Source: an uncultured Pirellulaceae bacterium
GTDB lineage: Bacteria > Planctomycetota > Planctomycetia > Pirellulales > Pirellulaceae
Length of the DNA stretch: 57,542 bases
Reading direction: 5' to 3'
NCBI GenBank assembly: GCA_937981585.1
Contig: CALJOA010000004.1
Coordinates: forward strand, 1 to 57,542
This document shows positions 43,736 through 53,516 of this stretch, in pieces. The position numbers and the translations under genes were made by a program. A model generated the notes under the pieces. It was given only the letters and a program-made list of their open reading frames with translations. It had not been told where the DNA came from and made no database searches. Positions within the stretch are counted from its first letter, which is position 1, and each line of letters begins with the position of its first letter.

Positions 43736-44119
43736 GTGGCAAAGACAAACAAAAAAAGACGAGTCCGAAGAAATGTGACCTACGGTGTGGCTCACATCCA
43801 GGCGACGTTTAACAACACAACGGTCACAATCACTGACACCAAAGGGGAAACGCTTTGCTGGGCCAGTGCTGGGACCTGCGGTTTTAAAGGCAGTCGTAAG
43901 AGCACACCATTCGCCGGGCAAAGTGCTGCCCAGCAGGCTGCCGACAAGGCAATCAAGTTTGGCGTCAAGGAAGTCGACGTTCGCGTCAAAGGCCCAGGCA
44001 GTGGCCGCGAAAGTGCGATCACGGCTCTTCAGGCGGCTGGATTGAATATCAAGTCAATCGAGGACTGCACACCGATTCCGCACAATGGCTGCCGTCCTCG
44101 CAAAAAGCGACGAGTCTAA
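43736..44119 (+). CDS. rpsK: ribosomal protein S11
   Basis: 127 residues from a GTG start at 43736, with GGAG about 13 bp upstream. Conserved stretches include [15 protein letters not shown] and [13 protein letters not shown], ending [12 protein letters not shown]. It forms part of the platform of the small ribosomal subunit. The next gene is rpoA; rpsD, usually between them, is absent. Confidence 0.97.
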   Translation: MAKTNKKRRVRRNVTYGVAHIQATFNNTTVTITDTKGETLCWASAGTCGFKGSRKSTPFAGQSAAQQAADKAIKFGVKEVDVRVKGPGSGRESAITALQAAGLNIKSIEDCTPIPHNGCRPRKKRRV

Positions 44120-44239
44120 TACGCTCTTGGTTGAAGCTCTGCAAATCTGGTGATGGGATCAGGTTTAAACGTTTACACACATCAAATGTCAGTCTGAATC
44201 GGTCCACCGAACAGACGTCGAAAATAATCGGAGATCCAT

Positions 44240-45229
44240 ATGCACGTTCGTTGGCGCGGTTTGGAATTACCAAGCATTGTAGATTGCGATCGTCAGTCAC
44301 TTACCTCAACCTACGGAAAGTTCACCGCTGAACCTTTCGAGCGAGGTTTTGGTACGACGGTAGGTAACAGTTTGCGACGTGTCCTGCTTTCTAGTCTTGA
44401 AGGCAGTGCGATTACGCAGCTTAAAATTCGGGGCGCGAATCACGAGTTCTCCTCAATCCCGGGAGTTCTCGAAGACGTTACCGATATCGTACTCAACGTC
44501 AAATCGTTGGTCGTGAAGAACCACTCTGATCAGATGAAGGTCATCACGATCGAAAAAGAAACGGCCGGTCCAATCACCGGTGCCGATATTCAAACCGGCG
44601 GCGAAGTCGACATCATCAATTCTGATCACGTTCTGGTCACCTTGACCGACGATGTTCCGTTCATGATGGAAATGGTTGTTGAGAACGGTCGCGGTTACGT
44701 TCCGGCAACCGAGCACAGCGGGCGCGACCATGAGATCGGTATCATTCCGATCGATGCCGTTTATAGTCCTGTGACTCGAGTTCGCTACGACGTGGAAGAA
44801 ACTCGCGTTGGACAGAAAACCAACTACGACAAGTTGACCATGGAGATCTGGACCAATGGTTCAGTCGAGCCGGAAATGGCGATGGTCGAGGCTTCCAAGA
44901 TCATGCGTAAGCACTTGAATCCGTTTGTTCAGTATTCTGAACTCGGTGCGCAAGTCCACTCGCAGCCGCGAAGCAAAGGCGGCATTGACGCGGCGTTGGA
45001 GTCAAAGCTCAACATGCCGATCTCGGAACTGCGATTCTCGGTTCGAGCCAGCAACTGCCTTGAATATGCCGGAATCGGCGTCGTTCGCGACCTCGTTCAA
45101 CGTAACGAAGACCAGTTGATGGAAATTCGAAACTTTGGCGAGACGACACTGATTGAAGTTCGCCAGTTGCTTGGTGAGCTTGGTTTGCACCTGGGAATGA
45201 AAGTTCCTCCTGCTCCCACCATTACATAA
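44240..45229 (+). CDS. rpoA: RNA polymerase alpha subunit
   Basis: 329 residues, the normal length. The N-terminal dimerisation domain contains [27 protein letters not shown], and the C-terminal domain has the helix-hairpin-helix region with SNCLEYAGI and [10 protein letters not shown]. It assembles the polymerase core and contacts UP elements and activators through its C-terminal domain. The ATG at 44240 has GGAGAT just upstream. Confidence 0.98.
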   Translation: MHVRWRGLELPSIVDCDRQSLTSTYGKFTAEPFERGFGTTVGNSLRRVLLSSLEGSAITQLKIRGANHEFSSIPGVLEDVTDIVLNVKSLVVKNHSDQMKVITIEKETAGPITGADIQTGGEVDIINSDHVLVTLTDDVPFMMEMVVENGRGYVPATEHSGRDHEIGIIPIDAVYSPVTRVRYDVEETRVGQKTNYDKLTMEIWTNGSVEPEMAMVEASKIMRKHLNPFVQYSELGAQVHSQPRSKGGIDAALESKLNMPISELRFSVRASNCLEYAGIGVVRDLVQRNEDQLMEIRNFGETTLIEVRQLLGELGLHLGMKVPPAPTIT

Positions 45230-45298
45230 CAATGTCTGCCGGCAAATCAGTCGGCGATGGCTAACAGATGATATAAGAAACGTACTTTTGGTGTTCCA

Positions 45299-46051
45299 AT
45301 GAGACATAAGAAAAAAGGCAGACGGCTTGGGCGTACTTCGAGCCACCGTAAAGCGATGTTGCGGAATCTTGCCGCCAGTTTGTTCCTGACCGAACGTGAC
45401 GACGAGTTCTACGAAGGATTGACTCAGGCCGATGGCGTAACGGTTGTGAATCCTCCCGCCCACAAAGGCCGAGTTACCACGACGCTGCAAAAAGCCAAAG
45501 AAGTCCGCCCGTTGGTTGAGAAGTGCATCACGATCGCCAAAAAGGCACAGCCTGCAATCAATGCAGCCGCTGAGCTGGCCAGCGACGATGACCGCAACTC
45601 GGCGGCTTGGAAGACATGGCGTGAGGGCGAAGGCTGGCAAAAGTGGAACGCGGCGATTGCTCCTGCAGTTACCGCGCGACGCCGTGCCTTTTCATTGCTT
45701 CGTGACAAGGAGGCCGTTGAGATTTTGTTCGACGAGATCGCTCCTCGAATGGAAGATCGACCAGGCGGTTACACACGAGTCCTCAAGCTTGCCAACGTTC
45801 GGCTAGGCGACGCCGGTGCTCAAGCGATCCTTGAGTTTGTCGGCCAGCACGATCGTGTGAAGCAGAAAAGCCAAAAACCAGCTTTCGTTGACGAAACTCC
45901 TGAGAAAGAGGAAGTCGAAGAAGCCGTTGAGGACGAGGTCGAAGAGACTGCTGCTGAGGAACCGGTCGAAGAGCCTGCCAGCGAAGCTGCAGAGGCGGAC
46001 GCTTCCGCCAGTGGGGAAGACGAAACCGACGGCGACAAAGCCCCCGAGTAA
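45299..46051 (+). CDS. rplQ: ribosomal protein L17 with insertions and an acidic tail
   Basis: 250 residues against about 120-130 for typical L17. The N-terminus (RLGRTSSHRKAMLRNLAASL), the middle (VTTTLQKAKEVRPLVE) and the end (GGYTRVLKLANVRLGDAGAQAILEFV) are clear L17. Relative to E. coli there are two insertions, at about residues 33-57 and 84-122, and a Glu-rich tail at about 190-250. L17 lies near the polypeptide exit tunnel, so the extra parts may reach the ribosome surface there. Confidence 0.95.
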   Translation: MRHKKKGRRLGRTSSHRKAMLRNLAASLFLTERDDEFYEGLTQADGVTVVNPPAHKGRVTTTLQKAKEVRPLVEKCITIAKKAQPAINAAAELASDDDRNSAAWKTWREGEGWQKWNAAIAPAVTARRRAFSLLRDKEAVEILFDEIAPRMEDRPGGYTRVLKLANVRLGDAGAQAILEFVGQHDRVKQKSQKPAFVDETPEKEEVEEAVEDEVEETAAEEPVEEPASEAAEADASASGEDETDGDKAPE

Positions 46052-46348
46052 GTTCGGCTTTCCAGCTTTTGTTAAACGCGGCCTTGACTCGACCGAACGG
46101 CTTGCGCCGATCCACTACGTGAGTGAAATACTCTAGACGTTTTGGCGACCGCTACGGTTAATGGCGGTTGTTGGTTCGGCCTCGAATAGGTTGTGATTTT
46201 TTCAAAACACTCCTTAACAACATCAGCCGTTTTGGCGATAGCCACGGTTAATGGCAGTTCAACCGGGGCTATCGCCCAAACGGCTAAAAAAATTACAACT
46301 TGGAAGAGCCGTGCTACTTTGGTTTGGCTTTGCTGCGAGCTGGATTTC
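46052..46348. other. 297-bp convergent intergenic region with repeat copy F
   Basis: It holds a partial repeat core (46134-46167, GACGTTTTGGCGACCGCTAC...) followed by the full copy F. No gene is supported. Confidence 0.65.
46184..46300. repeat. palindromic intergenic repeat, copy F
   Basis: AATAGGTTGTGATTTTTTC, CAAAACACTCCTTAAC and CAGCCGTTTTGGCGATAGCC, paired with GGCTATCGCCCAAACGGCTA, then AAAAATTACAACTT. It is closely similar to copy A. It lies between convergent rplQ and the 46349-47254 gene. Confidence 0.87.
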
Positions 46349-47254
46349 TTAAAGGCCAACCCAGATTCCGTTTCGGTAAACCGATTTTTCGGGATCGAAC
46401 TGGGTAACGTTGGCTATCGTGGGAAGTACGCTGAATTCAGTCCCGGGCTCCATTGCCAGTTCGCCCCAAGTCATTTTTTTCGAACCAGGGTCGAGCTTGG
46501 CCGTTTCGGGTTGCCGCGCCGCCAGTTCAACGGCCAACAGTCTGCCCAGCTGAGATCTGCTCGGATAGTCAGCCGCAGCAATTCGAGTCAGTTCTTCGAG
46601 AGTGCAAAGCTGTTCCCACTTTTCAAACGATTTGCGATTTTCCTCGGAGCGAATCAAGCCCATCGCGACTTCTGAATTCTCTCGACGAATCGCAACCACG
46701 ACTCGAAGCATGAGTTCCCTATCGGCCTTGGTCGGTAATTTTGGAGGCGGGCTTGATGCCGCTGGTTTGAGCTTTCCCGATTCGGGTTCGCTCAATCGGT
46801 AAAACATTTCCAAATGTCGTCGTTGCTTTTGCTCGGTCGTCAGTGAAATCAAAGCAAGAATCGCACCGGAGCGAAGATCGTGCTGCGATTTTTTAGTAGA
46901 GTTTGCCGCGGCCAGTAGATACAAACGTCTGGCGAGATTGATCGCGGCGGGATCGGATCGTTGTGTTGAAAGTTCTTCGGCGTAGTTGCGATAGGCGACG
47001 GGATTGTCAGGGGAAAGGCTGGCAAGCCGCTCCTGATCATAATTGACGACGACAGTTTCGACCTGTGAGATAGGGAATGACTTTATTGGTCCAAACTTCC
47101 CGTCCGAAAAGACTTTGAATTCAATCTTCTCATCCGTCTGAGTGATGACTTGCCCACTGATCGGTTGGTTCGTGCCTCGAACCCAAATTACATCGCCATA
47201 AGCAGCAGATGTGAGGAAAAGGTAGCAGCATAAGATTGTGGGAAGGTATTTCAT
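46349..47254 (-). CDS. secreted protein of unknown function
   Basis: 301 residues with a signal peptide (about 1-20, CCYLFLTSAAYG). A small beta-rich segment follows (VIWVRGTNQPISGQVI ... IEFKVFSDG), of a type seen at the start of several planctomycete secreted proteins, then a helical repeat-like region. No enzymatic motif is visible. The ATG overlaps the stop of the upstream 930-residue gene by 4 bp (47251-47254), so the two are coupled. The 402-residue protein at 54795 starts with a similar beta segment. Confidence 0.75.
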   Translation of the reverse strand: MKYLPTILCCYLFLTSAAYGDVIWVRGTNQPISGQVITQTDEKIEFKVFSDGKFGPIKSFPISQVETVVVNYDQERLASLSPDNPVAYRNYAEELSTQRSDPAAINLARRLYLLAAANSTKKSQHDLRSGAILALISLTTEQKQRRHLEMFYRLSEPESGKLKPAASSPPPKLPTKADRELMLRVVVAIRRENSEVAMGLIRSEENRKSFEKWEQLCTLEELTRIAAADYPSRSQLGRLLAVELAARQPETAKLDPGSKKMTWGELAMEPGTEFSVLPTIANVTQFDPEKSVYRNGIWVGL

Positions 47255-50043
47255 TGGCTTCGTTCTCGCAACCGTTTGACCAATAGCTCCCGTTTCAAAG
47301 CAAACATGCGCAGTAGGACAAGTTCGGTGTGGTAGAGCTGCTCACCAACGAAACTTTGCTTTTGCATCGTCGATTGATATTGAGACAACAGGTTCCTGGA
47401 TGAAGCCTCAAACTCTGATGACTCAAAATCGCCCGAAACGACTTGAATCAAGAACTGACCGGCCAGTACCGTTTTGGCAATCTCATTGTCAGAAGCCTGT
47501 TCAATGATGGCTTTTGAATTCTCAAGTCTCGAAAGCAGGGATTGATTTTCCTGAGCCAGAGCTTGAGCCAACTCCAGCAAGAACTGCTCCAGCCGCGAAA
47601 ACGACTGCTCAGAAAAGTCCGTCTTCTTGACGATCATCAATCGGTCGCGATAGGCATCGTTTAAGTAGATTTGCAGACGATTCCAATCGTTCTCCACATT
47701 GTCGGGATCCAGATCGACATCGTTGGAGACTTGCGTGGCCACAACCGAATAAAGGCTTGATTGCAGTGTTCGTTTCCATTGGGAATCTTGAGGCTGTATG
47801 TCAAAGTCCCGCCCAAGTAGCAAACGTGAAATCGTCAGCGCCTGATCCAGCCCAACATTGGCTTCGGGTAGCTTGTCGGCAATCGCCAACGTCAAATTGG
47901 CCCAATGAGAGAATGCCTCAACTCGAAGTTGAATGTTTTGAAGTTCTTCAGTTCCGAGATCCGAGAGCACATAGGTGGCTATGGTTTCGGCTTCTCGATA
48001 CGAAATCCGGTCGAAACGTGTTGCAATGCCGGCCAGTTGATTCAATGCAATCTTTCTTGTGCCGGCTGAGTCTTGTCTCAGTCGCTCCAGTTTCGCAAGT
48101 GCTGATTTTTTGCGCGATCGATCAGAAGCTGTTGCGGATCCTTTGTTGGTTTCCTCAGAACGGCGATCGATCGAAAGCGAAATCAATTCACGCAATCTCA
48201 ACGAATCCGAAGAAGCCGTCTGGTTCAAACGATCCACGAGAGCAAATGACGAATCATCAATGTGGGTTGCATCCTCCAAAGCAGCGCAGAATGCGAGTTG
48301 AAGATTGGCTTGCAACACGGTAATGGCGATGAGATCAGGTGTGATCTCGTCTTTGTCAATCGGTTGATTTGACAGGAACTCATCTGTTTTTTTGCTCAGT
48401 AGCGCATCACGCCTTGTGACTGGCTCAATCAATTGATCGCGAACTGTCATTTCATAGTTTGCAATTGCGGCATAGACGTCTTTTCGAACGACCGATCTCG
48501 GTTTCGCATCAATTCGTTTTAGCAACGGCTGCGCGAGGAAATCTTGAAATGCGACGTTGTCCGATTCGACGAACGCAGATATCCAGCGGTTGAGTTTAAT
48601 TTGGTCGCAGCGGGATACCGTTTCGCGGATCGGCTCTCGGAGGTGGCTCCAATCGGAGGCGTCGACTTCGATCAGCGAGACCAGCGTTTCATCTCGATAG
48701 TTATTGAGTGTATCGGGTTCGAGTTTAGATTTCGTGAGAGTCAAAATGGGTCCATAGAGTACCGCGGTTTCGACCGACGACGGCGACCAGATTGTCTGGT
48801 TGAGCAGGTTCCAGTGGTCGACGGCGATCGCTGCTTCGGATTTTGAAAGATAGTCGCCCAGCGATAGATCATCTGAAATAGGAATCTTGATCAATTCATT
48901 GATCAAGGAAGTCGCGTTCTTGTATCGTGTTGTCGAGCGATGTTTCGAACCGGCATCTGAAAAACAGAGATATCCCAGCATGCGGTTGGCGCGATAATTC
49001 TCCTTCAGCTGATTCACTGAAACGCCATACGTTACAGGTTGGATTTGAAGCTTATCCCGAATCGCAGCCAGCACTCCAGATGATGCCACATCGGATTGTT
49101 CTTCGAAGTAAAGACGTGAGACCAACTCGGGCAGCTCACTATTTTCAAAGCGCTGATCAGAGCATGCTTTGTCCGTCAGCTTTTCAAACGCCGTCTTTCT
49201 TTGGGCGGCATCCTGTCGTCCGAGCGTCTTTACAATCGGATTAAGCGAATCCTCGTTCCGGGCCAGGTACTGCAGGCTAGAGAACGTTGAAGAATTGTGT
49301 TCTGCCTCGGCGGCGATTGCCAGGTCTGGGCCCGAAGGCGGGACCATTGGAACAGGTCGCGAGAAGAGACCTTTGAATTGTCCAGTTACGAATGCCGTTC
49401 CCACGCCGCACACCAACAGCAATAGCCCCAACGCGATGGAAGTTCGCTTGAGCAGAGTAGTTCGTCGTTGTGCGCGGTTCCGGTCGATCTGTCGAAAGAT
49501 GACACGGTCGACTTGTTTTCGTTGATAGCCCCATTTTTTTCCGATTCGATACAGATCATCAAGAAGCCCATCGTCGACAGCTGGAAGTTTGTTGACACGC
49601 TCGACAATGATACGCTCGGCGAACACTGCGGCTTCATCAGGAGAAATACGGCTTATCCCGGCGGCTTGGGAACGGGCTTCGATCAACTGCTCGGCACGTG
49701 TGGAATTGATCTGGTATTTTCGCTCGGCCAGATCGATTGCTTCGAGTTCCATTCCCAGCGAGATAACTCCGCCTTTGATCCTGCCAAGCTCAGAATCAAG
49801 GAACTTGATGAACGCCTTCTCGTAGTGGGTAAGATTGGTGTCGTTGGATTGGAGAAGCACAAGGGCGTGTTCGAACAGATCTGACGGTAGCTTCAGGTGT
49901 TTGGCAAGCGACTCCAGCTTGATTCGACTGGAAGCATTGAGCCCTTTTTCGGCAGTGATCACGGCCGTTGCCTGGCGCATAAACGACTTTAGCCTCGGGT
50001 CGATTGGCGCTGGAGTAGAAGGTTGAGGGTCGTTGTCAGTCAC
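47251..50043 (-). CDS. large membrane protein of unknown function
   Basis: 930 residues. The N-terminal ~200 residues are soluble and helical, with two similar helical sections rich in Arg/Glu. One membrane helix follows at about 201-221 (TSIALGLLLLVCGVGTAFV), then about 700 extracytoplasmic residues, mostly helical, with many Leu/Glu/Ser repeats but no clear TPR signature. No catalytic motif is visible. It is coupled by overlap to the secreted protein downstream. A structural or scaffolding role is possible, but I have no direct evidence. Confidence 0.75.
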   Translation of the reverse strand: MTDNDPQPSTPAPIDPRLKSFMRQATAVITAEKGLNASSRIKLESLAKHLKLPSDLFEHALVLLQSNDTNLTHYEKAFIKFLDSELGRIKGGVISLGMELEAIDLAERKYQINSTRAEQLIEARSQAAGISRISPDEAAVFAERIIVERVNKLPAVDDGLLDDLYRIGKKWGYQRKQVDRVIFRQIDRNRAQRRTTLLKRTSIALGLLLLVCGVGTAFVTGQFKGLFSRPVPMVPPSGPDLAIAAEAEHNSSTFSSLQYLARNEDSLNPIVKTLGRQDAAQRKTAFEKLTDKACSDQRFENSELPELVSRLYFEEQSDVASSGVLAAIRDKLQIQPVTYGVSVNQLKENYRANRMLGYLCFSDAGSKHRSTTRYKNATSLINELIKIPISDDLSLGDYLSKSEAAIAVDHWNLLNQTIWSPSSVETAVLYGPILTLTKSKLEPDTLNNYRDETLVSLIEVDASDWSHLREPIRETVSRCDQIKLNRWISAFVESDNVAFQDFLAQPLLKRIDAKPRSVVRKDVYAAIANYEMTVRDQLIEPVTRRDALLSKKTDEFLSNQPIDKDEITPDLIAITVLQANLQLAFCAALEDATHIDDSSFALVDRLNQTASSDSLRLRELISLSIDRRSEETNKGSATASDRSRKKSALAKLERLRQDSAGTRKIALNQLAGIATRFDRISYREAETIATYVLSDLGTEELQNIQLRVEAFSHWANLTLAIADKLPEANVGLDQALTISRLLLGRDFDIQPQDSQWKRTLQSSLYSVVATQVSNDVDLDPDNVENDWNRLQIYLNDAYRDRLMIVKKTDFSEQSFSRLEQFLLELAQALAQENQSLLSRLENSKAIIEQASDNEIAKTVLAGQFLIQVVSGDFESSEFEASSRNLLSQYQSTMQKQSFVGEQLYHTELVLLRMFALKRELLVKRLRERSQ

Positions 50044-50394
50044 GAGTACAGTTTAACGAATCGGTTGACGACTTCATAACGATCACGCTTGGAGTTTGTT
50101 GAATGCAATACAGGCGAGGCTAAAGAAGCTAAAGAAGAGAACACTAATCCTCACTAATTGGCACTAATTGATTTTCGTAAACCAAGCAGCTCTGTTGGCG
50201 CGAACCAATAAGGCTCTGCCGCTTACTGATTGGTTGGAAATGTTGGCTCTGTTATTTCAAGGTCGTCGGAGTGTCACCATGTCTGAGTTAGAAAAGCATC
50301 TAATTATCCAGTTGTTGATTAGTGAAGATTAGTGCCAATTAGTGTTCCTTTTTAATCAGCGTTTCTCTCTCCACCTTCCCAGGAAAGTGACTGC
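50044..50394. other. 351-bp intergenic region with an inverted CACTAAT repeat
   Basis: It lies between two - strand genes. No ORF is supported. Two inverted arms built from ~10-bp CACTAAT units lie at 50139-50175 and 50318-50349, with about 140 bp between them. Confidence 0.65.
50139..50349. repeat. inverted repeat of CACTAAT units
   Basis: The left arm reads GAACACTAATCCTCACTAAT and TGGCACTAATTG. The right arm on the opposite strand reads GGAACACTAATTGGCACTAA and TCTTCACTAAT, so the same units occur in a different order. Repeats of this kind look like degenerate dispersed elements. Confidence 0.75.
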
Positions 50395-53043
50395 TTATTC
50401 GTCGCCGTCTGATTGAGGTTTGATTTGGCTCAAGAGCTCCTCAAACTGCTGCCTCCATTGGTCAGGCATCTTCGGGCTTAGCCGAACTGTTTGCTGGACC
50501 AGGTTCTTGGCATCGTCCTGCTTTCCAGTTTTGAAAAGCGCCACCGCAAGACCGTGCTTGGATTCGTACCAGAGATCACCACCAGCCTGGACGCCGCTAG
50601 CCAGCTTTCTCCAAACGGGTGACGCTTCCTCAAATCTTCCCGTGTTGGAAAGTGCGCGGGCAAGACTGGCCAAGTAAACTTTGTTGTTTGGAAACAGCTG
50701 GTTAAGGGTTTCGAGCATCTCGATCGCTTTGTCAGTCTTTCCTTCGATCACTGACAGTTCAGCCAGACGGGCATAGGCGATTCGTGCATTGGGCGAGGAA
50801 GTTAATGTTTCAGGTGAACTGCCTAGAACAGAAACGAGCCGCTGAAAAATGGAAACAAGTTTCTCGATTGTCTGCTGCGTAGATGAATCCGAGGAACCGC
50901 TGGCAAGGGAACGTCGAAATCGTTGATCGGCTGTCTGGGCTAACAACACCAACGCTGATTTTTCGAACCTGGTTCCTTTGGCGTTCTCTGACAACCAGAT
51001 CGCCTGCTGCTCGGCTGAATCGGTTTCTTCGGCTCGATTAGCGAAAAGAAACTCGTAGTAGCGATACTCAAATAGCAGATTACGGTTCGAAGCCGAACGT
51101 TCCACAAACGATTTGGCGACATCGAGGCGCTGTCGGATTTGCAGCTGCTGGAAGTCTTCGAGTCGAAGCAGTGCATCGATCACCAGTAGAACCGATTTGG
51201 CTTTGGATTGGTCAGTTGCATTGTGAAGCCGTCTGTAATTGAGTTCAGCCTCGAACAGGGGTATCAATTTCTCCGACTCTTCATCCGATTTCGTTTGAAA
51301 ATGTTGCTGCCAGTCTTCGTATCGCCGCTTTACGATTTCATTGAGGGCGACAGGATAGTTGAGGCTCTTAGGTGGGATCTCGATCAAACGTTTGATCGCT
51401 TCATCAGGCGGCACATTGGCAAGATTAACCAGCAGCTTCTCGAACTCAGCACGCTTGGCGTATGTCGAGCCGGGAAAACGCCGAACGATTGCGTCGATCG
51501 CTCGATTCGTATCGAGCAATCTTCGCGAATCGCGGCGGCTCAATTCGGCCAGCGATCGAGTTGCCAGCCATTGCGATTCGGCGGCCAATTCACGATCTGT
51601 CTGATCAAATGTTTTCGAGATTTTGAGAAACGTATCGGCGGCTTGAGCATAGTTTCGATGCAAATGGTCGATCTTGCCAATCAAGAATCTGCACTTATCG
51701 ATATCCAGCGGGTTGGTTGATTGTTTCGCTGCTGCGATGGCGCTTTCGAGTTTCGATTTGGCCGTTGTGAGGAAATCGTGTTCATGGTGGACCTGGGCGT
51801 GATGGAAATCGAGAAGCCCGCCGACCCAAAAGGCTTCAAAGCTTGCTTCATTCGGAAAAGCATCAGAGAGCTTCAGCTCATTTTGCTGGAGGAAATCTGT
51901 AATCTGCGCGGCTCCAAACTCTCGAGCCAATCCCGTCAACCCAGTGGCAAGCAGTTTCTGAGCAACAAGCGGAGTGGAACTACGAATCGCAGATCCGGAA
52001 TTGGCGACCGTAGTCCAGTAAGCAAACCGCCCGTTTTTGGAAAGCCGATTCGAAGATGCGACCGATTCAACCAATTCCGATGCACCCGCATAGTCGTTGA
52101 GATACAGCCGTGAGTTGAACTCCCAAACGTATCTCAAGTCTCTGGTTTTTTGATCGTTCGAATGATCTTTGATCAAGTCAAAACAGTGTTCGCACTCGGA
52201 AGGATAATTGAGTCCACGTTGAACCATCGCCAGCCCGACAAGCGCGCGGACTTGCCATTGTGAGGAAAAGTCAAACCACGTTTCGGGGACGTCGGTCAGG
52301 AGCTTTTCTGGCTCAAGTTGAAGGAATTCACGGAACCACCTATCTGACTTGCGAAGGTTTGTCTTGATGTCGTCCGGGTTGAGGATGCCTGTAAAATACG
52401 TTGACCATCCCAGCAAGTAATTTGTATGAAGCAGTAGCTCTTCGGCGCGAATGATCTCTTTGGAATCGGCATCAACTCCTTGGCTTTGGCTGGCCGCGAT
52501 TTGGTCTTGATACGATTCTTCCAGGATTCGGTTCAAATCGGTTAGTTCTCGGGTGAGCTCGTTCCAAAGCTGCTGTTGGGCGGCAAGTTTGGCGGGAACG
52601 CGTCCATTTTTCCACCAGTTTTGAAACGAGTTTTCTCCCTCACGATACTTTGATTGAAGCAGCGCGATTCGAATCGAATGGGTTCCCAGCTGCGGGTAAG
52701 TTTTCAGGATCAGTTCTGATTTCTTACGCCACTTCGAATCCTCAGCATTCCTGCCGGACATCATTCGAGTGGCATAAAGCCCGAGAAGCCGAGTGTTGAG
52801 TTTGCGACGGGTTTCCAAGTCTGTTTCATTGGCGGTCGCAGATTCCAAATGCTCTACCAGTAATTCATCGGCATTGATTCGGGCCAGATAATCTTCCATC
52901 TGCTGGGTTTGGCTGATGTTCAGCTCCCACTGCCCCAATGCTGGAGCAGCGAACAATCCGCACAGCAACACGGCCACGACTGACAACGTTTGCCTCGCGA
53001 TCCGGATGGCCAGAGAAGGAGTGGAAGACATTAGCTGGCTCAC
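50395..53043 (-). CDS. large secreted TPR-like protein
   Basis: 882 residues from a GTG at 53043 that overlaps the ExbD stop (GTGA); an ATG four codons later is an alternative start. A signal peptide ends near residue 38 (FAAPALGQ). The rest is an alpha-helical repeat array with TPR-type signatures such as LNYPSECEHCFDLIKD, FPNNKVYLASLARALSNTGRFEEA and LFKTGKQDDAKNLV. TPR arrays bind other proteins. The translational overlap with the ExbBD genes suggests it works with that motor. Confidence 0.85.
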   Translation of the reverse strand: MSQLMSSTPSLAIRIARQTLSVVAVLLCGLFAAPALGQWELNISQTQQMEDYLARINADELLVEHLESATANETDLETRRKLNTRLLGLYATRMMSGRNAEDSKWRKKSELILKTYPQLGTHSIRIALLQSKYREGENSFQNWWKNGRVPAKLAAQQQLWNELTRELTDLNRILEESYQDQIAASQSQGVDADSKEIIRAEELLLHTNYLLGWSTYFTGILNPDDIKTNLRKSDRWFREFLQLEPEKLLTDVPETWFDFSSQWQVRALVGLAMVQRGLNYPSECEHCFDLIKDHSNDQKTRDLRYVWEFNSRLYLNDYAGASELVESVASSNRLSKNGRFAYWTTVANSGSAIRSSTPLVAQKLLATGLTGLAREFGAAQITDFLQQNELKLSDAFPNEASFEAFWVGGLLDFHHAQVHHEHDFLTTAKSKLESAIAAAKQSTNPLDIDKCRFLIGKIDHLHRNYAQAADTFLKISKTFDQTDRELAAESQWLATRSLAELSRRDSRRLLDTNRAIDAIVRRFPGSTYAKRAEFEKLLVNLANVPPDEAIKRLIEIPPKSLNYPVALNEIVKRRYEDWQQHFQTKSDEESEKLIPLFEAELNYRRLHNATDQSKAKSVLLVIDALLRLEDFQQLQIRQRLDVAKSFVERSASNRNLLFEYRYYEFLFANRAEETDSAEQQAIWLSENAKGTRFEKSALVLLAQTADQRFRRSLASGSSDSSTQQTIEKLVSIFQRLVSVLGSSPETLTSSPNARIAYARLAELSVIEGKTDKAIEMLETLNQLFPNNKVYLASLARALSNTGRFEEASPVWRKLASGVQAGGDLWYESKHGLAVALFKTGKQDDAKNLVQQTVRLSPKMPDQWRQQFEELLSQIKPQSDGDE

Positions 53044-53459
53044 TTAAGCGGCAGATAAGAGACTGACTTGAATCCGCTTGCCCGACACGCACCGATCGCT
53101 TGCGCGGCGGATTCGTAGGGTACATCGCCAGCAACGCGAACAAATGCGCCGTCTGATTTGTTGGTGAATCCGTTGAGCAACGGTTTGATTTCCTTGAGAT
53201 CGTTGGTGCGAACAGCGCCGACCCTGAATAGAACCTCGGAATTGCTTTGAAAAACATCAACGATTGCCGGCTCAAGGTTGGATTGCTGACTCGTTGATTT
53301 TTGCTGGTCGACTTTGATTGCCGAAGCGATTTCCCGCTCAGGACGGACGAAGGTGGTGGTCACAATAAAGAAAATCAGCAGCAGAAATACGACATCGATC
53401 ATGCTGGTCATGGAAAGTTCCATGCGGCGTGAGCGGTATTGTCGATTGCTGAGTTTCAT
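53040..53459 (-). CDS. ExbD/TolR family protein (second copy)
   Basis: 139 residues with an N-terminal cytoplasmic stretch, one membrane helix containing SMIDVVFLLLIFFIVTT with the conserved proton-path Asp, and a periplasmic domain ending KSVSYLPLK. With ExbB/TolQ homologues it turns proton-motive force into movement of a periplasmic partner. It follows the first ExbD by about 57 bp. Confidence 0.93.
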   Translation of the reverse strand: MKLSNRQYRSRRMELSMTSMIDVVFLLLIFFIVTTTFVRPEREIASAIKVDQQKSTSQQSNLEPAIVDVFQSNSEVLFRVGAVRTNDLKEIKPLLNGFTNKSDGAFVRVAGDVPYESAAQAIGACRASGFKSVSYLPLK

Positions 53460-53516
53460 TTTGGCGCGAAGAGAAAATTTCGGTTTGTTTGCTTGGGGTT
53501 AAACGGAATCGTCGAG

